From NCBI GenBank assembly GCA_963722575.1, contig CAVRNR010000003.1:1-64000 (forward strand): DNA of 64,000 nucleotides. Reading direction: 5' to 3'. How positions within the stretch are numbered: position 1 is the stretch's first letter; every line of letters starts with the position of its first letter. The position numbers and the translations under genes are program-made. The notes under the pieces were generated by a model. It saw only the letters and a program-made list of their open reading frames with translations, was not told the origin of the DNA and searched no databases. Below, piece after piece: positions 24,384 through 33,179 of the stretch. The stretch comes from Fen-178 sp963722575. Lineage in GTDB: Bacteria > Acidobacteriota > Terriglobia > Bryobacterales > Bryobacteraceae.

Positions 24384-24788
24384 ATGTCCTGCCCCTACTT
24401 CTATCCGGTGGAACCGCGGGCCTCGACTGGGGTTCTGCCGCTGGGCGATCGATGGGCGGGCATCTGCCGCGCGGTTCCCGATCTGCCCTGGCAGCCGGAC
24501 GAAGCCGTACTGGCGCGGCTCTGCAACCTCGGCTATGCGCGCGGAACATGCGCCCGCTTCCCATCCGGCGACGGCCCCGACGCCGTGCGTTTTACTGTTT
24601 CGCGCGACCAGGGCGCTTCCCTTCGTATCTACTACGTCGTGGAGCGGGATCACCATCCATTTGCTCACGGGCCGCTGGATTACTCCGTGGCGGCGGGAGC
24701 GTTCGTCGATCCTCCCGCCGGCGACACCATGAGCCGCCAGGCGCTGGCCTATGTCGAAAGCTATCTGCGCCGAAAACGGCGGGTGTAA
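24384..24788 (+). CDS. Hypothetical protein
   Basis: A 134-aa protein from ATG 24384 (MSCPYFYPVEPRASTGVLPL); the longer frame overlaps the upstream gene and a hairpin. The sequence CPYFYPVEP with PLGDRWAGICRAVP near the N-terminus and ARGTCARFPSGDGPDAVRF in the middle includes four Cys that may bind metal or cofactor. Helical C-terminus ends basic (ESYLRRKRRV). Ends 2 nt before the thioesterase gene, so the pair is an operon. No function assigned. Confidence 0.65.
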   Translation: MSCPYFYPVEPRASTGVLPLGDRWAGICRAVPDLPWQPDEAVLARLCNLGYARGTCARFPSGDGPDAVRFTVSRDQGASLRIYYVVERDHHPFAHGPLDYSVAAGAFVDPPAGDTMSRQALAYVESYLRRKRRV

Positions 24789-24790
24789 CC

Positions 24791-25297
24791 ATGCAAGGCA
24801 AACCGGTACGCGAATCGGTGTCCGAATACTCCGAGCTGGCGCTGCCCAACGACGCCAACGGCCTGGGTCACGTCCTGGGCGGAAAGGTCATGCACCTGGT
24901 GGACGTGGCGGGCGCCATGGCCGCCATGCGGCATGCGCGCAAGCCCGTCGTCACGGCTTCCGTCGATAGCTTGCATTTCCTCCACCCGGTCCATATCGGG
25001 GAGCTGATCATTCTGAACTCCTCCGTGAACCGGGTCTTTCGCACGTCCATGGAAGTGGGAGTCAAGGTGGTCACCGAGAACCTCATGACCGGCGAGCGGC
25101 TGCACACCTGCTCGGCCTACCTGACGTTCGTGGGTCTCGATGAGAACGGAAACGCCGCCGCCGTTGCGCCCGTGGTTCCGGAAACCGAAGAGGAAAAGCG
25201 GCGCTTCCGCGAAGCTGGAGAACGCCGGGAATACCGCCTCTCAAAAAGGGGTCAGACGCATTTTCCGCCTGTCACCCCTCCTTATACATGTACTTGA
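24791..25297 (+). CDS. Acyl-CoA thioesterase, hotdog fold (YciA-like)
   Basis: A 168-aa protein from ATG 24791. Hotdog signature: ALPNDANGLGHVLGGKVMHL with the catalytic N/D-x-G-H region, central helix DVAGAMAAMRHARKPVVTAS, then SLHFLHPVHIGELIILNSSV. Enzymes of this group hydrolyse acyl-CoA and usually work as hexamers. The genuine domain ends near REYRL; the last ~20 residues (SKRGQTHFPPVTPPYTCT) are translated from a dispersed repeat (25243-25264) and overlap the convergent gene by 26 bp, so the original stop has probably been lost. Confidence 0.85.
   Translation: MQGKPVRESVSEYSELALPNDANGLGHVLGGKVMHLVDVAGAMAAMRHARKPVVTASVDSLHFLHPVHIGELIILNSSVNRVFRTSMEVGVKVVTENLMTGERLHTCSAYLTFVGLDENGNAAAVAPVVPETEEEKRRFREAGERREYRLSKRGQTHFPPVTPPYTCT
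25243..25264. repeat. Copy of the AGGGGTCAGACGCAT repeat inside a gene end
   Basis: Shares at least 18 bases with one arm of the palindrome at 38150-38193. Here it is only the left arm, and is read as the C-terminal tail of the thioesterase. Confidence 0.65.
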
Positions 25298-25580
25298 TCG
25301 ACGGCTTGTAGAGCAGCAGGTTGGGCTCGCCCGTGCGATTCACCTTCAGGCAGCACCGGTCGTACCATTCGATGGTTCCGTGAAGTGTTTCTCCATCGCG
25401 CAGCACGAAGACCATGGCGGTCTTGGCCTGCATCTGTTTCACGTAGTAAAAATTCTCCGCATTGGTCTGATCCGGCGGAACAGGCTTCTTCTGCGGCGGG
25501 GCGGCCCGGCGGGGAGGCGCGATTTGTTCTTTGATCTCGTTAAGAGACGGACGAATGAGTTTGCGATTGACAGCTTCCAC
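25272..25580 (-). CDS. Divergent Hfq-like (Sm-fold) RNA-binding protein
   Basis: A 102-aa protein from a GTG at 25580 with AAGGA 9 nt upstream. Residues 1-45 form a basic, Pro-rich arm (LIRPSLNEIKEQIAPPRRAA). Residues 46-102 resemble an Sm domain: ENFYYVKQMQAKTAMVFVLR, DGETLHGTIEWYDRCCLKV, then LLLYKPSIKYMYKEG. Position for position this follows Hfq (QD.FLN..RK....IFLVNG..L.G.I..FD.F.V.L, then YKHAIS), but with a Lys-Pro instead of the usual Lys-His. Probably an acidobacterial host-factor homologue binding sRNA or mRNA. The family call is from pattern only. Confidence 0.65.
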   Translation of the reverse strand: MEAVNRKLIRPSLNEIKEQIAPPRRAAPPQKKPVPPDQTNAENFYYVKQMQAKTAMVFVLRDGETLHGTIEWYDRCCLKVNRTGEPNLLLYKPSIKYMYKEG

Positions 25581-25798
25581 GGGATGCCATCCTTCGAAAA
25601 AATAATGATGAACCTCCCTACTGGCTCAAGCGGGGCGGTTTCAGTCGGATTGATAGTCTAACCCATAGATAGCACACCGGGGCACCCGCCGCAAGCGCGC
25701 GCCGCGCGCAATGGCCCTCGCCCCAAAGCCCCTGCTCAGATCCCTATTGTGACGACCCAAGCGGCCGAAGAGATAGAAGTGAGGTTGTTCTTCCGGCT

Positions 25799-26914
25799 AT
25801 GATCGCGCCACAACATCGTTTCCTTCTTTGCCTATTCCTGGCCGCCGCCAGCATGTGGGCGCAGGCCAACGGCAAGTTACAGTTACACTTCATCGACGTC
25901 GGCCAGGGCGATGGGGCGATCCTGATTTCGCCCGGCGGCCAGATCGTCGCGTTCGACATCGGCCGGGACATGGCCGGCGGGAGTTGCGACAAGCCGGTGG
26001 CGTACTACGACCAGCTTGGCATCCGGAAGCTCGATTACCTGATCGTCAGCCACTACCATGAAGACCACATTGGGTGCGTTCCGAGCGTGCTGGCCTCGGT
26101 GAGCGTAGACCATGTGGAGGACCGTGGACAGTCGTACGAGAGCGCGTTTTACGATGCGTACGTCCTGGCCACCAAGGGGAAGCGCACTACCGCACGCGTG
26201 GGAGACAAGATCATCCTGGATGAGACCTCGCCGGCGCCGGTGGAGATCGACGTCTACGCGGTGAACGCCAACGGCCTGGCCACGACCAACGAGAACGACC
26301 TCAGCCTCGCCGTCCGCATCGCTTACGGCAGTTTTCGCGCGGAGATCGGCGGCGACTTGAGCGGCGACGACACGGACGACTACATCAACGTCGAAACCGG
26401 CGTGGCCGGCGCCGTCGGGAAGTTGGACGTGTACAAGGTACACCATCATTGCAGCAGCCACAGCAGCAACAGCGCGTGGCTGGCCCAGACGAAGCCAACC
26501 ATCGCCATTATCAGCGCCGGAGACGGAAACACCTATGGCCATCCCGCCGCCGACTGCCTCGCACGCCTGCACAGTGCCGGCGCCGAGACATACTGGACGG
26601 AGCTTGGCAACGGCGCCACGCCCGTCCCCGGATGGGACACCGTCAGCGGCACCACCGTTGTCAGCGTCGACCTCGCCGCCATGCAATACACCGTGGCTCA
26701 CGGCGCGACGGCCGATTCGTACGCCATTGGCGGCTGGCCCCGTACCAACGGCGCACCGCCGGCGGCCCCGGCGTTCGCGTGGAGCAAGCTCTCCGGGGTA
26801 TATCACTACAGCACGTGCGACTGGGTCAAATCGATCGGCCCCGATAATCTCGAGACAGGGGATGTGCCGCCGCCCGGCAAGACGCTTCACCAGGGCTGCC
26901 CGACGCACCGGTAG
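25799..26914 (+). CDS. Secreted metallo-beta-lactamase-fold protein (ComEC C-terminal-like)
   Basis: A 371-aa protein with signal peptide (MIAPQHRFLLCLFLAAASMW then AQA). The MBL core starts LHFIDVGQGDGAILISPGGQ and has the metal motif VSHYHEDHIGC, later SLAVRIAYGSFRAEIGGDLS and VYKVHHHCSSHSSNSAW. This is the order found in ComEC-type hydrolase domains and their stand-alone secreted relatives, which may cleave extracellular nucleic acid or phosphodiesters. The last 90 residues form an extra module with two Cys (STCDWVKSIG, HQGCPTHR). Confidence 0.8.
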   Translation: MIAPQHRFLLCLFLAAASMWAQANGKLQLHFIDVGQGDGAILISPGGQIVAFDIGRDMAGGSCDKPVAYYDQLGIRKLDYLIVSHYHEDHIGCVPSVLASVSVDHVEDRGQSYESAFYDAYVLATKGKRTTARVGDKIILDETSPAPVEIDVYAVNANGLATTNENDLSLAVRIAYGSFRAEIGGDLSGDDTDDYINVETGVAGAVGKLDVYKVHHHCSSHSSNSAWLAQTKPTIAIISAGDGNTYGHPAADCLARLHSAGAETYWTELGNGATPVPGWDTVSGTTVVSVDLAAMQYTVAHGATADSYAIGGWPRTNGAPPAAPAFAWSKLSGVYHYSTCDWVKSIGPDNLETGDVPPPGKTLHQGCPTHR

Positions 26915-26954
26915 CGCGGCCATGTGTTAACCTCCCACAGGAGCGAGTTGCGAG

Positions 26955-28019
26955 GTGCTGCGGAGAGGTTTTCTGAAATCGGCTCCGGCCATCGCGGCGT
27001 TGGGCCGCGCCTGGAGCCAGGACGTCGCCACCGCCGGGGCGACTGTGGACACAACCCCTCGCGTGGGCATCGTCCTATCGAGTTTCACCGGCTCCGAAGA
27101 CCACGATGGGACTAAGATCCAGGGGCTCGCCGATCCTGCGCCGGTGGATGCCGAGTTGAGCGCCGGCCAGATCGACGCGATGCTGCGCAAGGCGATCTCT
27201 CTGGGGACCAGCAGGCGCGGCGGGCTCGCCGCGATCGTCGCACCGGATGAGTGGGTGGTGATCAAGCCCAGGATTCAGACTGACCCCTACCTGCGTGGTT
27301 CGGTCACGGACCTGCGCGTGGTGCGCAGCCTGATCGAATTCCTGGTCGAGCACAAGTGCGGCGCGCGAATCACCATCGCCGAAGGGCCGGATGAAGGGCA
27401 GCCGCGCGCCGTCGATGGTTGGACCACGGAGTGGGGCGGCGAGTTCGGCGGGCTGAGTTACGACAACCTGATCCGGGAGCTGGCGCGGAAGTACTCCAAG
27501 ATCGCTTTCGAGCGGGTCGATCTGAATGTCGACGAGGCTATCGAGCTTCCGCTCCGTGGCAAGGCGCTCGCGTATTTCATCCCGAAAACCATCCAGCAGT
27601 GCGACCGCGTCATCTCGGTGGCTCCGCTGGCCACCAGCGAACGGACCGGCGTATCGCTCTCAGTCGCGAATTACTGGGGCATCGCACCCGGCGCGCACTA
27701 CGGCTTTCCGAAAACCGGGCTGCTCCAGCTCGGCCGACCCGATGAGGTGGTGGTGGACCTGTTCAGCTACCATCCGGCCGATTACGCGATTGTGGGAGGC
27801 GCATGGGGCGTTGAGGGCGGCGGGCGCTCAGTTCATCACAACGTGCTGGTGGCCGGGACGAACGCCGTATCGGTGGATGCCGCCGGCGCCGCCATCATGG
27901 GGTTCGAGCCCACCCGAGTGGCGCACCTGGCCCTGGCCCAACGCCGCGGATTCGGCGACGCGGACCTCGGGCCGATCTGGATTCGAGGCAACGAAATCGA
28001 GCAAGCGCGCCGCCCGTAG
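26955..28019 (+). CDS. DUF362 protein with Tat-like leader
   Basis: A 354-aa protein from a GTG at 26955 (AGGAG 10-11 nt upstream). The N-terminus MLRRGFLKSAPAIAALGRAW looks like a twin-arginine leader. The DUF362 core includes DEWVVIKPRIQTDPYLRGSV, DLRVVRSLIEFLVEHKCGAR, ITIAEGPDEG and IQQCDRVISVAPLATSERTG, as in its longer paralogue at 29322-30926. No 4Fe-4S cysteine motif is present. Function unsettled. Its TAG stop lies in a palindrome shared with the convergent MFS gene. Confidence 0.8.
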   Translation: MLRRGFLKSAPAIAALGRAWSQDVATAGATVDTTPRVGIVLSSFTGSEDHDGTKIQGLADPAPVDAELSAGQIDAMLRKAISLGTSRRGGLAAIVAPDEWVVIKPRIQTDPYLRGSVTDLRVVRSLIEFLVEHKCGARITIAEGPDEGQPRAVDGWTTEWGGEFGGLSYDNLIRELARKYSKIAFERVDLNVDEAIELPLRGKALAYFIPKTIQQCDRVISVAPLATSERTGVSLSVANYWGIAPGAHYGFPKTGLLQLGRPDEVVVDLFSYHPADYAIVGGAWGVEGGGRSVHHNVLVAGTNAVSVDAAGAAIMGFEPTRVAHLALAQRRGFGDADLGPIWIRGNEIEQARRP

Positions 28020-28043
28020 GGGCCGGGCATGCCCGGCCCCTAC
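28016..28043. terminator. Perfect palindrome between convergent genes; contains both stop codons
   Basis: A 28-nt perfect inverted repeat centred on GCATGC (core GGCCGGGCATGCCCGGCC). The TAG of the DUF362 gene (28017-28019) lies in its left end and the TAG of the minus-strand MFS gene (28040-28042) in its right end. Probably a bidirectional terminator. Related copies at 42532-42563 and 50749-50772. Confidence 0.65.
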
Positions 28044-29275
28044 GCCCTGGGCGCGTACTTCTCCCGGATCAGGAACAGGTAAGAAAGCACGCCCGCCAGC
28101 AGCGCCGCCAGGACCGCCATCATGGGGGCTTCGTAGTTGCCGGTCTTCTGCAACAGCCAGCCAGTCAGAATCGGCGCCACGATTCCGGCCACACTGCACG
28201 CGCAGTTTTGAATCCCCGAGATCCGTCCAATGGCCGCACCCGGGATCAGCGTTTGCGTCAGCGCCCAGTAGTTGGCGGTGGCCAACCCCAGGCCGGAGAG
28301 CGACACTACCGCGAAAACCAGCGCCGTTTCGAGCGATGTCGCCCGGGCGCCGATCAGCTCCGTTGTTGCGATGGAGAAGCCCGCGATGGTGAACCACTTT
28401 CGGACCGTCACGGCGTTATGCCCGCGGCCAATCAACCGGTCCGCCGCCCAACCCGCCAGCGTAGCCACGATGGCCATGCCGCCGAAGCTGAAGAACGTGT
28501 AGAGGCCCATCTTTCCGAGCGAAAGGTGACGCCGCTCCATGAAATAGGCCGGCATCCAGGTCATGCAAAAGTAGACGAAGTACATGTAGCAGAACGACGC
28601 GACGATGGTGCCCCAAATCACCGGGCTGGCCATGACCCTGCCGAACGGGATGGGCAGTGTGCCGTCCTTCTTCACGGCCGCCCGCTCTATTTGCCGGTCG
28701 TCATTCGCGACCAGCAGGAGCCAGGGCACCAGCCAGATCAGGCCGCCCAGCCCGATCAGCACGAACATCACCCGCCAGTCGTACATGCCGATCAGCCACG
28801 CGGCCAGCGGAGCTCCGACAGCCGGCCCGATTTTTGTGCCCGTCATGTACAGACCGACCGCCAGGCCGCGCTCTTTCTCCACGAAGTGATACCGTATCCA
28901 CCGGTAGCTGGCGGGGGCCACCACCGCCTGGCCGGCGCCCAAAACAACCTGCACCACGATCAATTGCGGGATGGACCGCGTCAGGGCCGTGCTGGCGGAC
29001 GCCAGGCACCAAACCGTGAAGCCCAGGAAATAGGGGAACTTGACGCCGTACCGGTCCACCACCCAGCCAGCCGGTATCTGCAGCACGGCATAGGTCCAGA
29101 AGAACGCCGAGTTCAGCACGCCCCGATCGGTGATGGAGAGATGAAAGGACCGGATGAACTCGGGCAGTGCCAGGGGGACGGCCAAGGCGGACCGCGACAC
29201 GTACGCGATGATCATGCCGAGGCTCAGCACCCCGATGACCGCCCAGCGAACCGGGGGAACAGTCCTGCTAGCCAT
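28040..29275 (-). CDS. MFS transporter, anion:cation symporter type
   Basis: A 411-aa protein with 12 predicted membrane helices. Helix 1 region reads VGVLSLGMIIAYVSRSALAV-like (WAVIGVLSLGMIIAYVSRSA). The loop between helices 2 and 3 has GWVVDRYGVKFPYFLGFTVW, the MFS G-x-x-x-D-R-x-G motif. Sequence style and length fit the ACS group (ExuT/GudP/hexuronate or organic acid symporters). It lies between two DUF362 genes but on the opposite strand. Substrate unknown. Confidence 0.85.
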   Translation of the reverse strand: MASRTVPPVRWAVIGVLSLGMIIAYVSRSALAVPLALPEFIRSFHLSITDRGVLNSAFFWTYAVLQIPAGWVVDRYGVKFPYFLGFTVWCLASASTALTRSIPQLIVVQVVLGAGQAVVAPASYRWIRYHFVEKERGLAVGLYMTGTKIGPAVGAPLAAWLIGMYDWRVMFVLIGLGGLIWLVPWLLLVANDDRQIERAAVKKDGTLPIPFGRVMASPVIWGTIVASFCYMYFVYFCMTWMPAYFMERRHLSLGKMGLYTFFSFGGMAIVATLAGWAADRLIGRGHNAVTVRKWFTIAGFSIATTELIGARATSLETALVFAVVSLSGLGLATANYWALTQTLIPGAAIGRISGIQNCACSVAGIVAPILTGWLLQKTGNYEAPMMAVLAALLAGVLSYLFLIREKYAPRA

Positions 29276-29321
29276 AGAGTTCCGACTCTATCATGGAGCT
29301 ATACTCTGGCAAGGTGCCAAC

Positions 29322-30926
29322 ATGAGAACCGTCAGCCGTAGAGCGTTCTTCGCTCGATCGGCGCAGGGCCTGGCGGCCCTGTCGCTGCGCGGAGCCCCGG
29401 CCGAAAAGGCGCGCATAGGGCTGGTCGCATCTTCGCATCCCAAGCTGGCCAAACCTTCCTCCCTCGAGGACCCGCTGGATTACCCGCGCGTGCGCGACAT
29501 GGTATGGAAGGCTATCGAGTACGGGCGTCCGCGAGCGGGCAGCCTGGAGGCCAAGATCAAGCCCGGTTCGTGGGTGGTCATCAAGCCCAATATAGGGAGC
29601 CTGCCGCCGCGGAAGACCTTCTTGATTGGCGACACCATCGATATGCGCGTGGTCAAGGCCGTGATCGAGTACGTCGCCACGAAGTCGCGCGCCGGGCGCA
29701 TCACGGTGGCCGAAGGCGGCACCTACCGCGGCGTGGGCGACCCCGCGACCGACAACGTGATGCTGCAGAACGGCGTCCACGTGGACGCGCTCACTTACTC
29801 GTGGGACCAGTTCCCGGGATTTCAAGGGACGCTCGGGGACATGCTCCAGGAAGCCCGCGCCAGTTTCCCCGGCAAGAAATTCGATTACGTCGACCTGGCT
29901 TATGACCCCGTGCGCGACCCATCGGGCCAGTTCCGCTGGATGGATGTGCCGCACAGCCCCAACGGGGTGGGCGCCTTCGGCGAGAAGAAGGTCTACGTCC
30001 CCGCGAATACCATCATCAACTGCGACTTCCTGATCACGCTGCCGGTGATGAAGGTTCACGGGGGGTGCGGCATCACGGCGTGCCTCAAGAACTACGTGGG
30101 GACGGGTCCGCGCATCGTCTACGCGGCGCCGGGAGCTTTTTCGAACGGCGGTCTGCATAGCGATCATTCGCTCGAAGGCCGGTCCGACTCGTTCATCGTC
30201 GACCTGGCGGCGTTTCATCCCCCGGATTATTGCGTGCTGGATGCGATACGCGGCTTGCAGCACTATGAACACGGGATCGGCGTTCCGGACCAACTGATGC
30301 GCAGCAACATGATTCTGGCCGGCGAGGACCCGGTGGCCATCGACTCTTTGGCGGCCACCATCATGGGTTTCCAGCCGACGGACATCGAGTACTTGCACAT
30401 GGCGTCCCAGCGCCAGATGGGCGTGATGGACCTCGGGAACGCGGACGTGGCCGGCGACGACGCGGCGCGCTTCAGCCGCCGCTGGGCCAAGCCCAGCGAC
30501 TGGCACGGACGCTGCAACCGGCAGTGGCTGCTGACCCAGGACGCGTCGGCCGATATCAAGACCTGGGCGCGCTTCACCGCGCCCACCGACACGCTGCACT
30601 TCGCCAGGTGGCAGCCGCCCGCCTCCGATGCCGCGGTTTACAGATCCGCCGTGCGGGTAACGGCCGACGGCAGCCGCAAGGCGTTCCTGTGGGTGGGCGC
30701 GCACGGCCAGTTGAAGGCGTTTCTCAACGGCGAAAAGGCGATGGAAGAGCAGGCCACCACGCGCTACCGCATCGGGCAGTTCCAGAAGCCCGTCGAGTTG
30801 CGCTCCGGCGAAAACCTGTTGGTCTTCGAGCTGAAGCCGGTCTCGGAGCAGGTGGACCTGAGCGTGCTGCTGGCCGCGCCCGAGAACGACGGCGGCACGG
30901 TGGAGGGCATCCGCTGGAGCGCGTGA
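29322..30926 (+). CDS. DUF362 protein, long form, with Tat leader
   Basis: A 534-aa protein from ATG 29322; the frame open further upstream overlaps the MFS gene. It has a twin-arginine leader (MRTVSRRAFFARSAQGLAAL). The DUF362 core (about residues 30-400) includes GSWVVIKPNIGSLPPRKTFL, IDMRVVKAVIEYVATKSRAG and FLITLPVMKVHGGCGITACL. A C-terminal 110-residue beta-rich domain is extra compared with the shorter paralogue. Possibly an exported redox or ligand-binding protein; no iron-sulphur motif is visible. Convergent with the PPC-domain gene (7 bp apart). Confidence 0.8.
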   Translation: MRTVSRRAFFARSAQGLAALSLRGAPAEKARIGLVASSHPKLAKPSSLEDPLDYPRVRDMVWKAIEYGRPRAGSLEAKIKPGSWVVIKPNIGSLPPRKTFLIGDTIDMRVVKAVIEYVATKSRAGRITVAEGGTYRGVGDPATDNVMLQNGVHVDALTYSWDQFPGFQGTLGDMLQEARASFPGKKFDYVDLAYDPVRDPSGQFRWMDVPHSPNGVGAFGEKKVYVPANTIINCDFLITLPVMKVHGGCGITACLKNYVGTGPRIVYAAPGAFSNGGLHSDHSLEGRSDSFIVDLAAFHPPDYCVLDAIRGLQHYEHGIGVPDQLMRSNMILAGEDPVAIDSLAATIMGFQPTDIEYLHMASQRQMGVMDLGNADVAGDDAARFSRRWAKPSDWHGRCNRQWLLTQDASADIKTWARFTAPTDTLHFARWQPPASDAAVYRSAVRVTADGSRKAFLWVGAHGQLKAFLNGEKAMEEQATTRYRIGQFQKPVELRSGENLLVFELKPVSEQVDLSVLLAAPENDGGTVEGIRWSA

Positions 30927-30932
30927 GGTTGG

Positions 30933-33179
30933 CTAGCGGCGCGCGACGATTTCGAAGGGGATGGCGGGGAGAGTGCCGAGAGAAATGCGCTGGCGGTTGG
31001 CCTGCTGCTTTGCGTTGGCCGCCTGCGCCACTCGCTCGGCGGAGATGTTGACGATCAGGTTGCCTTTCAGGCCGGGCTTGGCTTTGGCGGCATCGCATTG
31101 GAGCACGAGCTCGGTTCCATCCCGAACGGGCGATGCGCCCCGCAGTGCGATGCCCTCCGGCGGCTCGCTCAATTCGAATTGGACCTTGGTCAGAATGGTT
31201 GGAACCTGGACGTGAAACCGGGCTGTGCCACCGGCGGGAATTTCCAGGGGGTCCGGGGAGCTGACTCTGATGGGGACCCTGAGCATGGCGCCTCTTCGGA
31301 CGGCCACCTTCAAATCACTGGCGGGAACCAGGTGCCAGTAAGCGAATGCCTGCATCATGTCATCGGCCGGAACCGCCAGGCGGGCGACCTGATGCCCCTG
31401 GATGGTGGCGCGGCCTTCCAAGGTCAGGCTCAGAGGCGCCGGCTGGGGCTGCGGCGAAACCGTGAGCGTGAGCCGCACCTCGTCCCGGCCAGTTGGCAGC
31501 AAGCCGCCGATCAGGGTGAATCCTTTGGGAGCGCCCTTTAATGCCAGCGCGATGTCGCCGGAGAAACCATCCTTGCGCAGGGCGTGGACGGTGATGGGAA
31601 CGGTCAGGCCACCGCTCACATTGATGCTCGATGGCGTCACCCGCAGATCGAAATCGGGCCGTGGCGCGCCGATGCGCAAGCGATAGGCGTACTCCGGACC
31701 GCCTTTCTGCTGGGCATCGCCGAGCGAAAGATAATAGGTTCCGTTGGCGGGCAGAGTGGTCAGGATTCGGGAATCCGCGTGGTGCGTTTCCAACCCCGCG
31801 CCGGGGTCGTCGTAATCGTCGTTGAACGCCAGTTGCCGGCCCTTGGCGTCGGTGAGCTTGAGCACGGAATCGAGCGGGGAATCGAGCCGGCGCGCAAACA
31901 CTTCGGCGACGATGGCCTGACCGGCGCGGCCCTGGAAACGGAAGACGTCCCAATCGCCCGGTTGATCGATGCGGCCGTTCACGATGACGGGAAGCTTGAC
32001 GCGCTGGGCGGCGGCGGGGGAGTTGTTGGGCTCCTTTTCGAAGGCTTCGCGCAGGGTATCCACCATGAAAACCGCGGAGTTGGCAAGCGGATAGACGCCG
32101 GGCGCTTTGCCTTTGGCATTCATCGTCATCTTGCTCGCGGGGAGGTTCCAGCCGGTGAGATGGACGGTGGTCTTGGAGCCGGCGCGGCCGCCAAGTGGGA
32201 AGGCGCTGGTCACAAACGGCAGCTCGCCGATGGCTATGCGATACACGAAATCCTCACGCCCGCGATAGAGGGCGTCGCGGATCTCGATGATGTATTCGCC
32301 ATCCTTGGGCACGGCAAAGTGGATGACGGGATCGGGATGGAAGCGGTAGTCGTCGTCATACGCCAGCTCGTTTCCATCGGCATCGTAAACCGTCAGAACG
32401 GCCTGAAACCAGCCGGGGACGGCGTCGGCCAGATAGGGGATCAATTCGCGGGCGCTGGCCGCGATCACCAGCTCCCGGCCTCGACGCGCCTGGAACCGGT
32501 ACCGGTCGGCCTCGCCGGGGGTGAACGGCTGGCCCGAACGCGCCTGGGGCCGCGGCAGACCGGGCTTGATCCGTCCGTTGACGGTGGCCGGCAGCGTAAT
32601 GGGCATGTCGGTGGGAAGCTGGCTGATTTGCACCTGAGCCGGTTGATTGGGGTTCGGTTGAACCACGCCGATGGATTCCTTCTCGGTGAATTCAGGCAGT
32701 TGGCCGACGCAGAAAACCAGCGGGTTCGATAACCCTTGCGGCGTCGCGACTCTTAACTCACGCTTGCCGGGCGCCGCGCCGGGAGCGATGGCAACCTGGA
32801 GCGTGACAGTTTCGGCAAGGACGGGACTGGTAAGCCTCCTGGCATTGAAGAGGAGAAGCTTCACCCTGGTATCGACTATTTCTTTCCGGACGGCGGCCGT
32901 CATGGGCTGCTTCTGCAACGCCTGCATCCGGTCTCTCAACTCGGTGGCCTGCATGGCATTCATGGGCCTGGCGTAACCGACCACCGTGGCTTTGACGCCG
33001 CTGCCGGAAACATACGCCGCCGAGACGTTGGGCAGATACTGTCCGCCGGTTGTGACCTGGAACGTGGCGCCTTGCCGGCCGCCGGCAGGCAGGACATACG
33101 CAAGGTGCGGGGCGTTCTGCGCCAGCACGGCCGGGACGGCCGCCAAAAGAGCGGCCAGCCAGCGCGTTGGGAGCGTCAC
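30933..33179 (-). CDS. PPC-domain secreted protein
   Basis: A 748-aa protein with a signal peptide (MTLPTRWLAALLAAVPAVLA then Q). It holds two bacterial pre-peptidase C-terminal (PPC) domains: RYRFQARRGRELVIAASARE with DADGNELAYDDDYRFHPDP, and WDVFRFQGRAGQAIVAEVFA with GRQLAFNDDYDDPGAGLET. Several Ig-like beta domains follow. Its start overlaps the DUF1501 stop (ATGA), so the three-gene set DUF1553, DUF1501, PPC is one operon. Such sets are typical of Planctomycetes and Acidobacteria and are thought to act in polymer degradation or at the cell surface. Confidence 0.85.
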   Translation of the reverse strand: MTLPTRWLAALLAAVPAVLAQNAPHLAYVLPAGGRQGATFQVTTGGQYLPNVSAAYVSGSGVKATVVGYARPMNAMQATELRDRMQALQKQPMTAAVRKEIVDTRVKLLLFNARRLTSPVLAETVTLQVAIAPGAAPGKRELRVATPQGLSNPLVFCVGQLPEFTEKESIGVVQPNPNQPAQVQISQLPTDMPITLPATVNGRIKPGLPRPQARSGQPFTPGEADRYRFQARRGRELVIAASARELIPYLADAVPGWFQAVLTVYDADGNELAYDDDYRFHPDPVIHFAVPKDGEYIIEIRDALYRGREDFVYRIAIGELPFVTSAFPLGGRAGSKTTVHLTGWNLPASKMTMNAKGKAPGVYPLANSAVFMVDTLREAFEKEPNNSPAAAQRVKLPVIVNGRIDQPGDWDVFRFQGRAGQAIVAEVFARRLDSPLDSVLKLTDAKGRQLAFNDDYDDPGAGLETHHADSRILTTLPANGTYYLSLGDAQQKGGPEYAYRLRIGAPRPDFDLRVTPSSINVSGGLTVPITVHALRKDGFSGDIALALKGAPKGFTLIGGLLPTGRDEVRLTLTVSPQPQPAPLSLTLEGRATIQGHQVARLAVPADDMMQAFAYWHLVPASDLKVAVRRGAMLRVPIRVSSPDPLEIPAGGTARFHVQVPTILTKVQFELSEPPEGIALRGASPVRDGTELVLQCDAAKAKPGLKGNLIVNISAERVAQAANAKQQANRQRISLGTLPAIPFEIVARR

